Shown piece by piece: positions 45,623-56,292 of a stretch of DNA of 64,000 nucleotides; the first letter of the stretch is position 1, and each line of letters opens with the position of its first letter. The position numbers and the translations under genes were made by a program. Source of the stretch: Pantoea sp. Eser (GTDB lineage Bacteria > Pseudomonadota > Gammaproteobacteria > Enterobacterales > Enterobacteriaceae); assembly GCA_009830035.1 (NCBI GenBank), contig SZZY01000009.1, positions 1 through 64,000 of the forward strand. Reading direction: 5' to 3'. The notes below the pieces were generated by a model. That model searched no databases and had not been told where the DNA came from. It worked only from the letters and a program-made list of their open reading frames with translations.

Positions 45623-46186
45623 TCAATGAAGACGTCCCTGCTTCACCAGCCATTCGCGCGCCATAAACAGCGCACTGACGTTACGTGCCTCGCGGAAATC
45701 AGGCTCCTGCAACAGCGACAACATGTCGCTCAGCGGCCAGCGATGCACAATCAGCGGTTCTGGCTCATCCCCTTCCAGCTTCTCGGCATAAAGCCCTTCG
45801 GCGATCACAATATTCATTTTGCTGGAAAAGTAAGACGGTGCCATTGTGAGCTTGCCCAGCGGGGTCAGCTGACCCGCGCCAAATCCCACTTCTTCTTTAA
45901 GTTCGCGGTCGGCGGCCTGATTAACCGTCTCACCGGCATCGATCAGCCCTTTGGGAAACCCCAGTTCGTAGCTTTCCAGCCCAACCGCATATTCCTGAAT
46001 CAGAATAAGATGATCATCAATGATCGGCACAATCATGACCGCCTCACGTTCTGAGGGTTTCATCCGCTCATAAACGCGCCGCGCACCATTGCTAAAGGCC
46101 AGATCGACCGATTCGATGGTAAACAACCGTGAACGCGCCACGGCGGTCACATTGAGGATGTCAGGTTTTTTTAACGGGTTTTTCAT
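45623..46186 (-). CDS. nudE: ADP compounds hydrolase NudE
   Basis: Nudix hydrolase acting on ADP-ribose, Ap3A and NADH in E. coli. 187 residues from the ATG at 46186, matching the family. The Nudix box is complete: GLIDAGETVNQAADRELKEE followed by VGFGAG. An in-frame extension to 46249 is not conserved. Intact. Confidence 0.95.
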   Translation of the reverse strand: MKNPLKKPDILNVTAVARSRLFTIESVDLAFSNGARRVYERMKPSEREAVMIVPIIDDHLILIQEYAVGLESYELGFPKGLIDAGETVNQAADRELKEEVGFGAGQLTPLGKLTMAPSYFSSKMNIVIAEGLYAEKLEGDEPEPLIVHRWPLSDMLSLLQEPDFREARNVSALFMAREWLVKQGRLH

Positions 46187-46576
46187 ATCAGCCTCAAACT
46201 TTACTGCGCCGGCTCTCAGGAACGAATTAGCATACCTAACCGCAGACAATTGTGCGACAGTCAGACCACGAGGTTATCGTTACACCGTTTACGATGAGCG
46301 ACTAACCCCTTGTGGTTATCAGTATGAAAAAATTTGCATTGGTCAATACGCCCCGATCAGTTTCAGACAATACCGATATTTAATTCAGTCTCAGACGGTT
46401 ACCATTCGAGAAAGGCAGGGTTTAACAAATGCTAATTCAATGATTTTCAGTACTATTTTTTTGTATTCTTGACTCGTCAGAGTTGTTTAACCCCCCATAA
46501 TTTGTCTTAAATAATGAGCGTATCCGGGAGCGTAAGTTTAAAGTGAAGGCAGCATTTTGGCTGAGTTGAGCAGAGT
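46187..46576. other. Divergent nudE-igaA control region
   Basis: About 390 bp, more AT-rich than its surroundings, with no gene I can support. It should carry the nudE and igaA promoters. No -35/-10 pair with good spacing stood out. Confidence 0.4.
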
Positions 46577-48712
46577 ATGAGCACAATCTTTACGATATTG
46601 GCCATAGTGCTAACCTGTTCAATTCTGGCAGGCATTGGGTTTTGGTACGCTATGCGGCATCGTCCGCCGTTGGCGAAACCACTGCCATTTATCAGTCCGC
46701 CTTGCCGCAAACTGTCTGATCAGGAGCGTAAAGCGGTCGATAAGTATGTCGCTGCGCTGGAAAAGCAGCCGCGCACCACCGTCACTACAGACAAACGCGC
46801 CGCGCCTGAACGTCTGACCCTGACCGCACAAAGTAATAACGTCTATCCGGTCACCCGCGCGGTTACCCGCTATGGCTTGTCGACCGACGATCCCCATAAA
46901 TGGCGCTACTACCTCGATGAAGTCGAAGTTCATCTGCCGCCGCTGTGGGAACAGTACATCACCGATGAAAACTACGTTGAACTGATCCGGACCCAGTCAA
47001 TCCCGCTGGTGATCTCCTTAAACGGTCATTCGCTGGTTGATTACGCCGTGGATCAGCAAAGCCTGCCGACGCTGATGCGTCCGGTCTCGACCAATGCGTC
47101 GATCCGCAAAGCGGAAACCGAGAGCGTTGAACTGCTTAAGGTGCGTAAAGAGACGCCGGAAGAGTATCGTCTGTCACGCCGGGATGGCACGCGTGAAGTG
47201 GTCATTATCTCGCTCGCCCTGTTGTTATTCTTTTTCAGCCTGCTGGTGCCTGCCACCCTGATGATCTGGCTGGTGCTGGCTGGCGCAGCGATGATCGCCG
47301 CCAGCCTGTGGCTGCTCTATCGCGTTCCCGGTGAACGCGGCCTGCGTGATATTCACTGTCTGCGCGGCGCGCCGAAGCGCTGGGGTCTGTTTAGCGAGTC
47401 CAATCAGGAGCAGAGCAACATCACGCTAGGGATTATAGATCTCGCCTACCCGCCGCACTGGCAACCTTATGTGGCGCACGATCTCGGTCAGGTTACCGAT
47501 GTGGAAATCTACCTGAACCGTCAGGTAGTGCGTCAGGGCCGGTTCCTTTCGCTGCAGGATGAGGTGAAAAATTTTCCCATTCAGCGCTGGCGTAAAAATG
47601 TGGTGCTGGCCTGTGGTTCGCTGTTGGTACTGGCCCTGCTGGTGACCTGGATCCCACTCAGCATGCCGATAAAACTCAGCCTGGCCTGGGCCAAAGGCAC
47701 CGACAGCCTGGAAGTGAACAGCGTTGATAAGCTCAGCAGCGTGGCATTGAATATCGGTGACAACCTCAAGGTCACGGGCACCGGCATGTGTTCGGTGCCT
47801 GACAACTATCAGAGCAACCGCAATTACGCCTTTATGCCGTTCGACTGCTCGGGGGTGTACTGGAATAACGCGACGCCTCTGTCGCAGCCGCAGTCGGACA
47901 TCATCGACAAGGCCGCCGCCCTGCTGGATACCACCAACCGGCAGCTGCACCCGGAAACCAATACCGATCCAAAACTGAACCCGCAGCTGGCCTCCGCAAT
48001 TCAGAAATCCGGCATGATCCTGCTGGATGATTTCTCCGACCTGGTGATGAAAACCCATGATTTATGTAATCAGCCGCAGGATTGCGTACGGCTAAAGAAT
48101 GCGCTGGTTAATTTAGGCAACGCGAAAGACTGGGAAGCGTTGGTGCGCCGTGCCGATTCGGGTCAGCTGAACGGCATGAATGTGCTGCTGCGTCCGGTCA
48201 GTGCCGAGGCGCTGGAAAATCTGGTTAATACCGCCACCTCGACCTTCTTCTTTCGTGAAACCCGGCGTGCGGCGGAAAATCTTAACAGCCCACAGCCAGG
48301 CGGTTTCCTGATTGTCAGCGATGAGGGTCGCCTGCTGGTGAATCAGCCTCAGCCGACCGTTTCCCTGTTTGACCTTGATCCGCCGTCTCAGTGGCGCGAG
48401 CTGCAGCGTATGTCCGCCATGCTGCTGCATACTCCGTTCAGCGCCAGCGGTATCATCACCAGCCTGTCGACCGATGCCAACGGCACGCGCCACATCGCGC
48501 TGCATAACGAGCCGGATGCGATGGCGCAGTGGCGTTATCTCGGCACCGCCCTGCTGCTGCTGGTGCTGGTAACCTGCGCACTGATTAACGGTCTGCTGGC
48601 GCTGCGCCGCATACACCGTAATCGTCAGCGGATGACCGATATCCAGCACTATTACGACAAGTGCTTCAACCATAACCTCGGCACTTTGCAGGGTGTGCGC
48701 TCGTTATTCTGA
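46577..48712 (+). CDS. igaA: Inner-membrane repressor of the Rcs phosphorelay, IgaA
   Basis: Essential brake on the RcsCDB envelope-stress phosphorelay in enterobacteria. 711 residues, the E. coli length, with an N-terminal membrane helix, two central helices (about 212-255), one near 345-362 and one near the C-terminus; YGLSTDDPHKWRYYLD, DEVKNFPIQRW, VRLKNALVNLGNAKDW and GGFLIVSDEG are conserved. Intact, in line with the lethality of its loss when Rcs is active. Confidence 0.96.
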   Translation: MSTIFTILAIVLTCSILAGIGFWYAMRHRPPLAKPLPFISPPCRKLSDQERKAVDKYVAALEKQPRTTVTTDKRAAPERLTLTAQSNNVYPVTRAVTRYGLSTDDPHKWRYYLDEVEVHLPPLWEQYITDENYVELIRTQSIPLVISLNGHSLVDYAVDQQSLPTLMRPVSTNASIRKAETESVELLKVRKETPEEYRLSRRDGTREVVIISLALLLFFFSLLVPATLMIWLVLAGAAMIAASLWLLYRVPGERGLRDIHCLRGAPKRWGLFSESNQEQSNITLGIIDLAYPPHWQPYVAHDLGQVTDVEIYLNRQVVRQGRFLSLQDEVKNFPIQRWRKNVVLACGSLLVLALLVTWIPLSMPIKLSLAWAKGTDSLEVNSVDKLSSVALNIGDNLKVTGTGMCSVPDNYQSNRNYAFMPFDCSGVYWNNATPLSQPQSDIIDKAAALLDTTNRQLHPETNTDPKLNPQLASAIQKSGMILLDDFSDLVMKTHDLCNQPQDCVRLKNALVNLGNAKDWEALVRRADSGQLNGMNVLLRPVSAEALENLVNTATSTFFFRETRRAAENLNSPQPGGFLIVSDEGRLLVNQPQPTVSLFDLDPPSQWRELQRMSAMLLHTPFSASGIITSLSTDANGTRHIALHNEPDAMAQWRYLGTALLLLVLVTCALINGLLALRRIHRNRQRMTDIQHYYDKCFNHNLGTLQGVRSLF

Positions 48713-48765
48713 GCCCTGCCCTTCTGTGCTACCCTGTCGCCCGGTTTTTTGCAGGGTGAGACACC

Positions 48766-49417
48766 ATGATCGTCGACTGGTCTGAGATTGATACCGTACT
48801 GCTGGATTATGGACGGCACACTGCTGGATTTGGCGTTTGACCGTCACTTCTGGCTGGAGCATGTGCCCGCGATCCTCAGCCAGCAACGCGGCATCACGCC
48901 GGATGAGGCGCAACAGATCATCGCGGAAAAGTATCAGGCCGTAGCCCATACGCTAAACTGGTATTGTCTGGACTACTGGGCGCAGGCACTGGCTCTGGAC
49001 ATCCGCACCATGATCTCGGAACTGTGCAGCCGCGTGGCGCTTCGTGCAGATACGCTGCCGTTTCTGCAGGCGCTGCGACGCGCAGGCAAGCGCACCATCC
49101 TGCTCACCAATGCGCATCCTTACAATCTGGACGTCAAACTGGCGCAGACAGGTTTAGCGCCACACCTTGATTTATTACTTTCTACCCATACCTTTGGGTA
49201 TCCGAAAGAAGACCAGCGTTTATGGCAGGCGGTACAACAGCACACCGGCTATTGCGCACGGCGTACGCTGTTTATCGATGACAACGAAGTGATTCTGGAT
49301 GCGGCGACGTTAGCCGGCATCGGCTGGTGCTTAGGCGTGGGTAATCCCGATTCGGGCCGTCCTGAGCAAATCTTCGAGCGTCACGTCGCGGTGAGCGATT
49401 ACCAGACGCTGATCTGA
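48766..49417 (+). pseudogene. yrfG: HAD-type purine nucleotidase YrfG, one extra base
   Basis: The parent dephosphorylates GMP/IMP. From ATG 48766 (MIVDWSEIDTVLLD) an extra T at 48807-48808 shifts the frame exactly before the catalytic HAD motif I DGTLLDLAFD; the rest (ILLTNAHPYNLDVKL, HTFGYPKEDQRLW, LFIDDNEVILDA) is open to 49417. A start inside the shifted frame (48788) would keep MDGT but lack the first motif Asp context. One lesion only, so sequencing error or very recent decay are both possible. Confidence 0.85.
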
Positions 49418-49430
49418 GTCAGGAGCAACA

Positions 49431-49829
49431 ATGAAAGAGAAAAGCAGCGAAGGCGTGCGCCTCGATAAGTGGCTGTGGGCAGTCCGCTTTTACAAAACCC
49501 GAGCGCTGGCGCGGGAGATGATTGAAGGCGGCAAGGTGCACTACAACGGTCAGCGCAGCAAACCCGGCAAGCTGGTGGAGCTGAATGCAGAGCTGACCCT
49601 CCGTCAGGGCAACGATGAACGGACGGTGGTGGCGGAGATCAGCAATCAACGCCGCCCGGCCAGTGAAGCCCAGCAGCTCTACCGGGAAACGGATGCCAGC
49701 ATCGAAAAACGCGAGAAAGTGGCGCAGGCGCGCAATATGAATGCCCTGACGATGCCACATCCCGATCGGCGACCTGATAAGAAAGAGCGTCGCAATTTGA
49801 TGAAGTTTAAATTATCGGGCGATGAGTAG
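49431..49829 (+). CDS. hslR: Heat shock protein 15 (S4-domain RNA-binding)
   Basis: Recycles free 50S subunits carrying nascent chains. 132 residues, S4 RNA-binding domain at about 9-70 (VRLDKWLWAVRFYKTRALAREMI), basic C-terminal helix MPHPDRRPDKKERR. Ends in TAG, 50 bp before hslO, with the E. coli order yrfG-hslR-hslO. Intact. Confidence 0.95.
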   Translation: MKEKSSEGVRLDKWLWAVRFYKTRALAREMIEGGKVHYNGQRSKPGKLVELNAELTLRQGNDERTVVAEISNQRRPASEAQQLYRETDASIEKREKVAQARNMNALTMPHPDRRPDKKERRNLMKFKLSGDE

Positions 49830-49879
49830 CGCCGTCTTAACTGACGCGTCACCGCCCCGCCCCAACGAGAGAAAAAAAT

Positions 49880-50746
49880 ATGTCAGTCCAGGATCAACTG
49901 CACCGTTATCTGTTTGAAAATGCCGCGGTACGTGGCGAGCTGGTGAACGTCTCCAACACCTGGCGCGAAACCGTGAAGAACCACGACTATCCGGCCGCGG
50001 TCAATACTCTGCTGGGTGAGATGCTGGTCGCGACCAGTCTGCTGACCGCCACGCTGAAGTTTGACGGCGAAATCACCGTGCAGCTGCAGGGTGACGGTCC
50101 GTTGTCGCTGGCGGTGATTAACGGCAACAACAACCAAGAGCTGCGCGGCGTGGCGCGGATCAAAGGCGACATTCCGGCTGACAGCACGCTGAAAAGCATG
50201 GTCGGCAACGGCTATCTGATGATCACCATCTCGCCGGAGAAAGGTGAACGCTATCAGGGCGTGGTCGGGCTGGAAGGCGAGACGCTGGCCGAATGCCTAG
50301 AAGATTACTTCATGCGCTCAGAGCAGCTACCGACGCGGCTGTTTATCCGTACCAGCGAGAAAGGCGCAGCCGGTATCCTGCTGCAGGTTATGCCGGCGCA
50401 GGAGACTGAGAAAGAAGCGTTCGACCATCTGTCAACGCTGACCGAAACCATCAAAACCGACGAGCTGATCGATCTGCCAGCCAATGAAGTGCTGTGGCGT
50501 CTCTATCATCAGGAAGAAGCGACCCTCTACGATCCGCAGCCGGTGATCTACAAATGCACCTGCTCGCGTGAGCGCTGTGGCGAAGTCCTGAAAACGCTGC
50601 CGCAGGAAGAGGTCGATGAGATCATCGCGGAAGATGGCAAAATCGACATGCACGGTGATTACTGCGGCTCAAACTACGTGTTTGATGCTGTCGATATTGC
50701 CGGTATCCGTAGCCATTCCCTCGAGAACAGCGACCGTCTGCACTGA
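49880..50746 (+). CDS. hslO: Redox-regulated chaperone Hsp33, third zinc cysteine replaced
   Basis: Holdase activated by oxidative unfolding when four zinc-bound cysteines oxidise. 288 residues, full length. The first pair is present ([10 protein letters not shown]), but the second CxxC reads MHGDYCGSN, so the first Cys of that pair (Cys265 in E. coli) is Gly, a TGC/TGT-to-GGT change. Zinc binding and the redox switch should be impaired or lost, leaving the protein constitutively altered or inactive (inference). Frame otherwise intact. Confidence 0.95.
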   Translation: MSVQDQLHRYLFENAAVRGELVNVSNTWRETVKNHDYPAAVNTLLGEMLVATSLLTATLKFDGEITVQLQGDGPLSLAVINGNNNQELRGVARIKGDIPADSTLKSMVGNGYLMITISPEKGERYQGVVGLEGETLAECLEDYFMRSEQLPTRLFIRTSEKGAAGILLQVMPAQETEKEAFDHLSTLTETIKTDELIDLPANEVLWRLYHQEEATLYDPQPVIYKCTCSRERCGEVLKTLPQEEVDEIIAEDGKIDMHGDYCGSNYVFDAVDIAGIRSHSLENSDRLH

Positions 50747-51098
50747 TTTATCGGGCGGCTTTGGCCGCCCTTTCCCTTCCCGCTCCGCCTATCCCCATAA
50801 TTTTCTTGAGAAATTATCTGTTTTTACTTTTATAACATCTTCAAAACGTTCGAAACATAGTCTTAACGCGCCCTGAGTCGCATTTTTAGATCACCAGACT
50901 TTTTCCCGAAACGCAGAGGAGTAAACTGCGCGCGATCGTGCACCCGCCCATAATTCAGAGGCAGATGCCTGAATCGGCCGGCTTTTCGGACGCGGCAAGC
51001 TGGCGACGCGCTGTTAATCCTCAATGAAGGGTGCCGGGCGGCACGATCCCAACCTATCTCTGCTTTGCAGAACAGACACCGATTTAAGGAGCAGTAAA
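50747..51098. other. hslO-pckA intergenic region
   Basis: About 350 bp with the hslO terminator at its left end and the pckA leader with AAGGAG at its right. An AT-rich inverted repeat lies near 50797-50817. E. coli pckA is CRP-activated, but I cannot point to a clear CRP box here. Confidence 0.4.
50753..50773 (+). terminator. Terminator after hslO
   Basis: Stem GGGCGGC/GCCGCCC with a TTTG loop, 7 bp after the hslO stop, followed by TTTCCCTTCC. Confidence 0.8.
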
Positions 51099-52630
51099 AT
51101 GCGCGTTAACGGCCTGACCTCGCAAGACCTTGCCGCTTTGGGCATCGTGGATACCACGGAAGTGGTCTACAACCCTGATTACGACACGCTGTTTCAGGAA
51201 GAGACACGCCCGGACCTCGATGGTTTTGCACGTGGCACCCTGACGCAAGCGGCGCGATTGCCGTGGATACCGGGATTTTCACCGGGCGATCGCCAAAGGA
51301 TAAGTATATTGTGCGTGACGACACCACACGCGATACCCTGTGGTGGAATGACCAGGGCACCGGCAAAAACGACAATCAGCCGCTGTCGCAGGAGACCTAG
51401 AACGCGCTGAAAGCGCGCGTCACCCGGCAGCTTTCCGGCAAGCGCTTCGTGAAAAACATGTTTGTCCAGCCGGATGAGGCGGAGCTGGCTAGCTTTACTC
51501 TCGACTTCGTGGTGATGAACGGCGCGAAGTGCACCAACCCGGACTGGCAGGCGCAGGGGCTGCATTCAGAGAACTTCGTCGCCTTCAACCTGACCGAGCG
51601 CATGCAGCTGATCGGCGGAACCTGGTACGGCGGCGAGATGAAAAAAGGGCTGTTCGCAGTGATGAACTACCTGCTGCCGCTGAAAGGCATCGCCTCAATG
51701 CACTGTTCCGCCAACGTCGGCAAAGCGGGCGACGTCGCGGTGTTCTTTGACCTGTTCGGCACCGGCAAAACCACGCTCTCTACCGACCCGGAACGTCAGC
51801 TGATTGGCAATGATGAACACGGCTGGGATGACGACGGGGTGTTTAACTTCGAAGGCGGCTGCTACGCCAAAACCATTAACCTCTCTGAGCAGGCCGAGCC
51901 GGAAATCTACCGTGCGATTCGCCGCAATGCGCTGCTGGAGAACGTGGTGGTGCGCGAAGATGGCACTGTCGATTATGCCGACGGTAGCAAAACCGAGAAT
52001 ACCCGCACCTCCTATCCGATCAACCACATCGACAACATTGTGCGGCCGGTATCCAAAGCGGGCCACGCGAAGAAGGTGATCTTCCTGACCGCCGATGCGT
52101 TTGGCGTGCTGCCGCCGGTCTCCCGCCTGACTCCGGAGCAGACCCAGTATCACTTCCTGTCGGGCTTCACCGCCAAACTGGCGGGCACCGAGCGCGGCGT
52201 CACCGAACCGACCCCGACCTTTTCCGCCTGCTTCGGCGCGGCGTTCCTGACGCTGCATCCGACGCAGTATGCGGAAGTGCTGGTGAAACGGATGGAAGCT
52301 GCCGGGGCGCAGGCTTATCTGGTTAATACCGGCTGGAACGGTAGCGGCAAACGTATCTCCCTGAAGAACACCCGCGCCATCATCAACGCCATCCTGGCCG
52401 GTGAACTGGATTATGTGCCGACAGAAACCCTGCCGATTTTTAATCTGCAGATGCCGGTGAACCTGGGTGAGCTGGATGCCGGTACGCTCGATCCGCGTCG
52501 CAGCTGGGAAAGCGAGGAGAAGTGGACCGCAGCAGCCGAGGGTCTGGCACAGCGGTTTATTGATAATTTCGCCAAATATACCGACAACGAAGCCGGCGCG
52601 GCGCTGGTCAAAGCCGGTACGCAACACTAA
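51099..52630 (+). pseudogene. pckA: Phosphoenolpyruvate carboxykinase (ATP), broken
   Basis: The parent makes PEP from oxaloacetate for gluconeogenesis. Start ATG 51099 after AAGGAG. One base is lost near 51252 ([13 protein letters not shown]); TAG at 51398-51400 replaces Trp (QET-stop-NALK); about 29 residues between GKR and FVKNMF are deleted in frame; and the kinase-1a P-loop reads [11 protein letters not shown] where [11 protein letters not shown] is invariant. From 51449 the frame is open to 52630, with [19 protein letters not shown] conserved. Four independent lesions. Confidence 0.95.
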
Positions 52631-52634
52631 AAAT

Positions 52635-52666
52635 AACCGGCGCGGCACCCTGCCCGCGCCGGTTTT
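52635..52666. terminator. Bidirectional terminator between pckA and envZ
   Basis: Eleven-bp stem AACCGGCGCGG/CCGCGCCGGTT between convergent genes, followed by TTTTAT on the plus strand and by TATTTTTAG on the minus strand. Confidence 0.9.
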
Positions 52667-52667
52667 A

Positions 52668-54751
<2,084 letters not shown>

Positions 54752-55287
54752 TTTCAACTCCCAAAGGCGCTATTGCCTGAGCCAACATTGTTAAAAAAAG
54801 ATGCTTTATAGTGGCAGTCATTAATGGTTTATATTCTAGCCGAAATTGTTACAAAGCATATTAAACAGCAGCTTATATTTAATCTATGCGCATCAGGACC
54901 GGGTTATAACCGCTTTTCAGCCTGGGATAACAGGATTACGGCAATTCCGAAATATCGCCGCATTTTCTCTTCATCGCTGGCGTCAGAAGCGCGCCAGCTT
55001 TTATTCAGCCAGCAAATTCAGCAGGTTAACAGAGAATTTGACTTAAAAATCAGCCATCATTATTGATTAGCTCCAGATAATCTACAGCATTGCCGGTTTC
55101 GCAGCATAAAATTCCGGCAAACCGTTTATTCCCGCCTGACTCCTCTCGGATTAATTTGATCGATGCCTTTAGCAAGTCCAGTTAAAAATAAAGTGGATTA
55201 AATCAATCAGTAAAGCCAACTTTTCGCCCCGAATAATTTCAACCAGACTGCTTTGGCATCAATTGACGTCTCAACGGGGATAACACA
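54752..55287. other. AT-rich ompR-yjbE intergenic region
   Basis: About 540 bp without a supportable gene, clearly more AT-rich than the coding DNA. The left end holds the ompR leader (CCTTTGGGAGT, as in E. coli), with a TATAAA-type -10 on the minus strand near 54807. A short open frame at 54824-55066 has no recognisable product. The right end gives the YjbE-like gene a GGGG ribosome-binding site. Confidence 0.5.
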
Positions 55288-55530
55288 ATGAAAAAAACAA
55301 TTTTACTGCTGAGCACGCTGGCATTTGGTAGCGTCAGCCCAACTTACGCAGCTATCGCTACCGGTGAAGCGGCGGGCGCTCAGGCGACCACCACCGCACA
55401 GGGAAACTCTAATGCCATCGGCGTCGGCGCGGTTGCCGCCCTGCTCGGTGTCGCACTGGCCACCGCTAGTGGCGGCGGTGACGGACACGGCAGCACCTCG
55501 ACCATCACGGCAACCCACGCCGGAAAATAA
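55288..55530 (+). CDS. yjbE: YjbE-like secreted small protein
   Basis: An 80-residue protein with a clear signal peptide (MKKTILLLSTLAFG...TYA, cleaved near residue 21) and a low-complexity Gly/Ala/Thr/Ser mature part (GEAAGAQATTTAQGNS, ATASGGGDG, STSTITATH), resembling E. coli YjbE, the first gene of the Rcs-controlled exopolysaccharide operon yjbEFGH. No yjbFGH follows; greB is next. Similarity in such low-complexity sequence is suggestive, not proof. Confidence 0.65.
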   Translation: MKKTILLLSTLAFGSVSPTYAAIATGEAAGAQATTTAQGNSNAIGVGAVAALLGVALATASGGGDGHGSTSTITATHAGK

Positions 55531-55717
55531 TTCTTACCCTCTGCTCTATTGGCTTCGGCCGCTATCGGCTTCAGAACACGCTTTTGCAGCAACCCTTTTC
55601 GCCGCCGGGGAAGTCAACGCGGGTTTTTAGACTTTAAAAACCCTTTCCCCGACTCTTTTTTGCCACGCCCCCTTTGCCTTACACTGACGCTCTTTGACTC
55701 TTTCTGGCCAGTGCAGC

Positions 55718-56192
55718 ATGAAAACCCGACTGACTACCCGCGAAGGCTTCGATAAGCTGAAAGCAGAATTCGACTACCTGTGGCGTGAAGATCGACCGGA
55801 AGTGACTAAAAAAGTCACCTGGGCTGCCAGCCTCGGCGACCGCAGTGAAAATGCCGATTATCAGTACAATAAAAAGCGCCTGCGTTAAATCGATCGCCGC
55901 GTGCGTTACCTGACAAAAAGTCTGGAGCAGTTGCGCATCGTTCACTATTCGCCGCAGCAGGACGGCAAAGTGTTTTTTGGTGCCTGGGTCGAAATTGAAA
56001 ACGGTGACGGTGACATTAAGCGCTTTCGCATCGTTGGCTATGATGAGATTTTCGGCCGCAAAGATTACATCTCGATTGACTCGCCGATGGCGCGCGCTGC
56101 TGAAAAAAGAGGTCGGTGATGCCGCTACCGTCGAGACGCCAGCCGGTCCGGCGCTGTGGTATGTCAATGAAATCCGCTATCAGGAAGGGTGA
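55718..56192 (+). pseudogene. greB: Transcript cleavage factor GreB, broken
   Basis: The parent rescues backtracked RNA polymerase. MKTRLTTREGFDKLKAEFDYLW and VTWAASLGDRSENADYQYNKKRL are readable; TAA at 55886-55888 replaces the Glu of LREIDRR between the two coiled-coil arms. After FGRKDYISIDSPMARA a two-base loss in a GC-repeat (near 56098) shifts the frame before KKEVGDAATV; native end at 56192. The catalytic acidic pair (DRSEN) precedes the stop, but the FKBP-like domain is lost. Confidence 0.93.
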
Positions 56193-56292
56193 TTCAGAAT
56201 ATCGCTGAAAGCCGGCCGCATCTCTGGCATTTTCAACCATCAATCCGTATAACTGTCCGCTATTTCTCAACCCGGAAAGCAAGACAGTCCTG

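Noticed and set aside
51695..52648. Open frame of 317 codons on the minus strand
   Set aside because: Antisense shadow of pckA; composition is typical of a complementary frame, with no start signal or recognisable domain.
54824..55066. Possible 80-codon gene upstream of the YjbE-like gene
   Set aside because: No ribosome-binding site, no recognisable domain, and it lies in AT-rich spacer DNA with non-coding composition.
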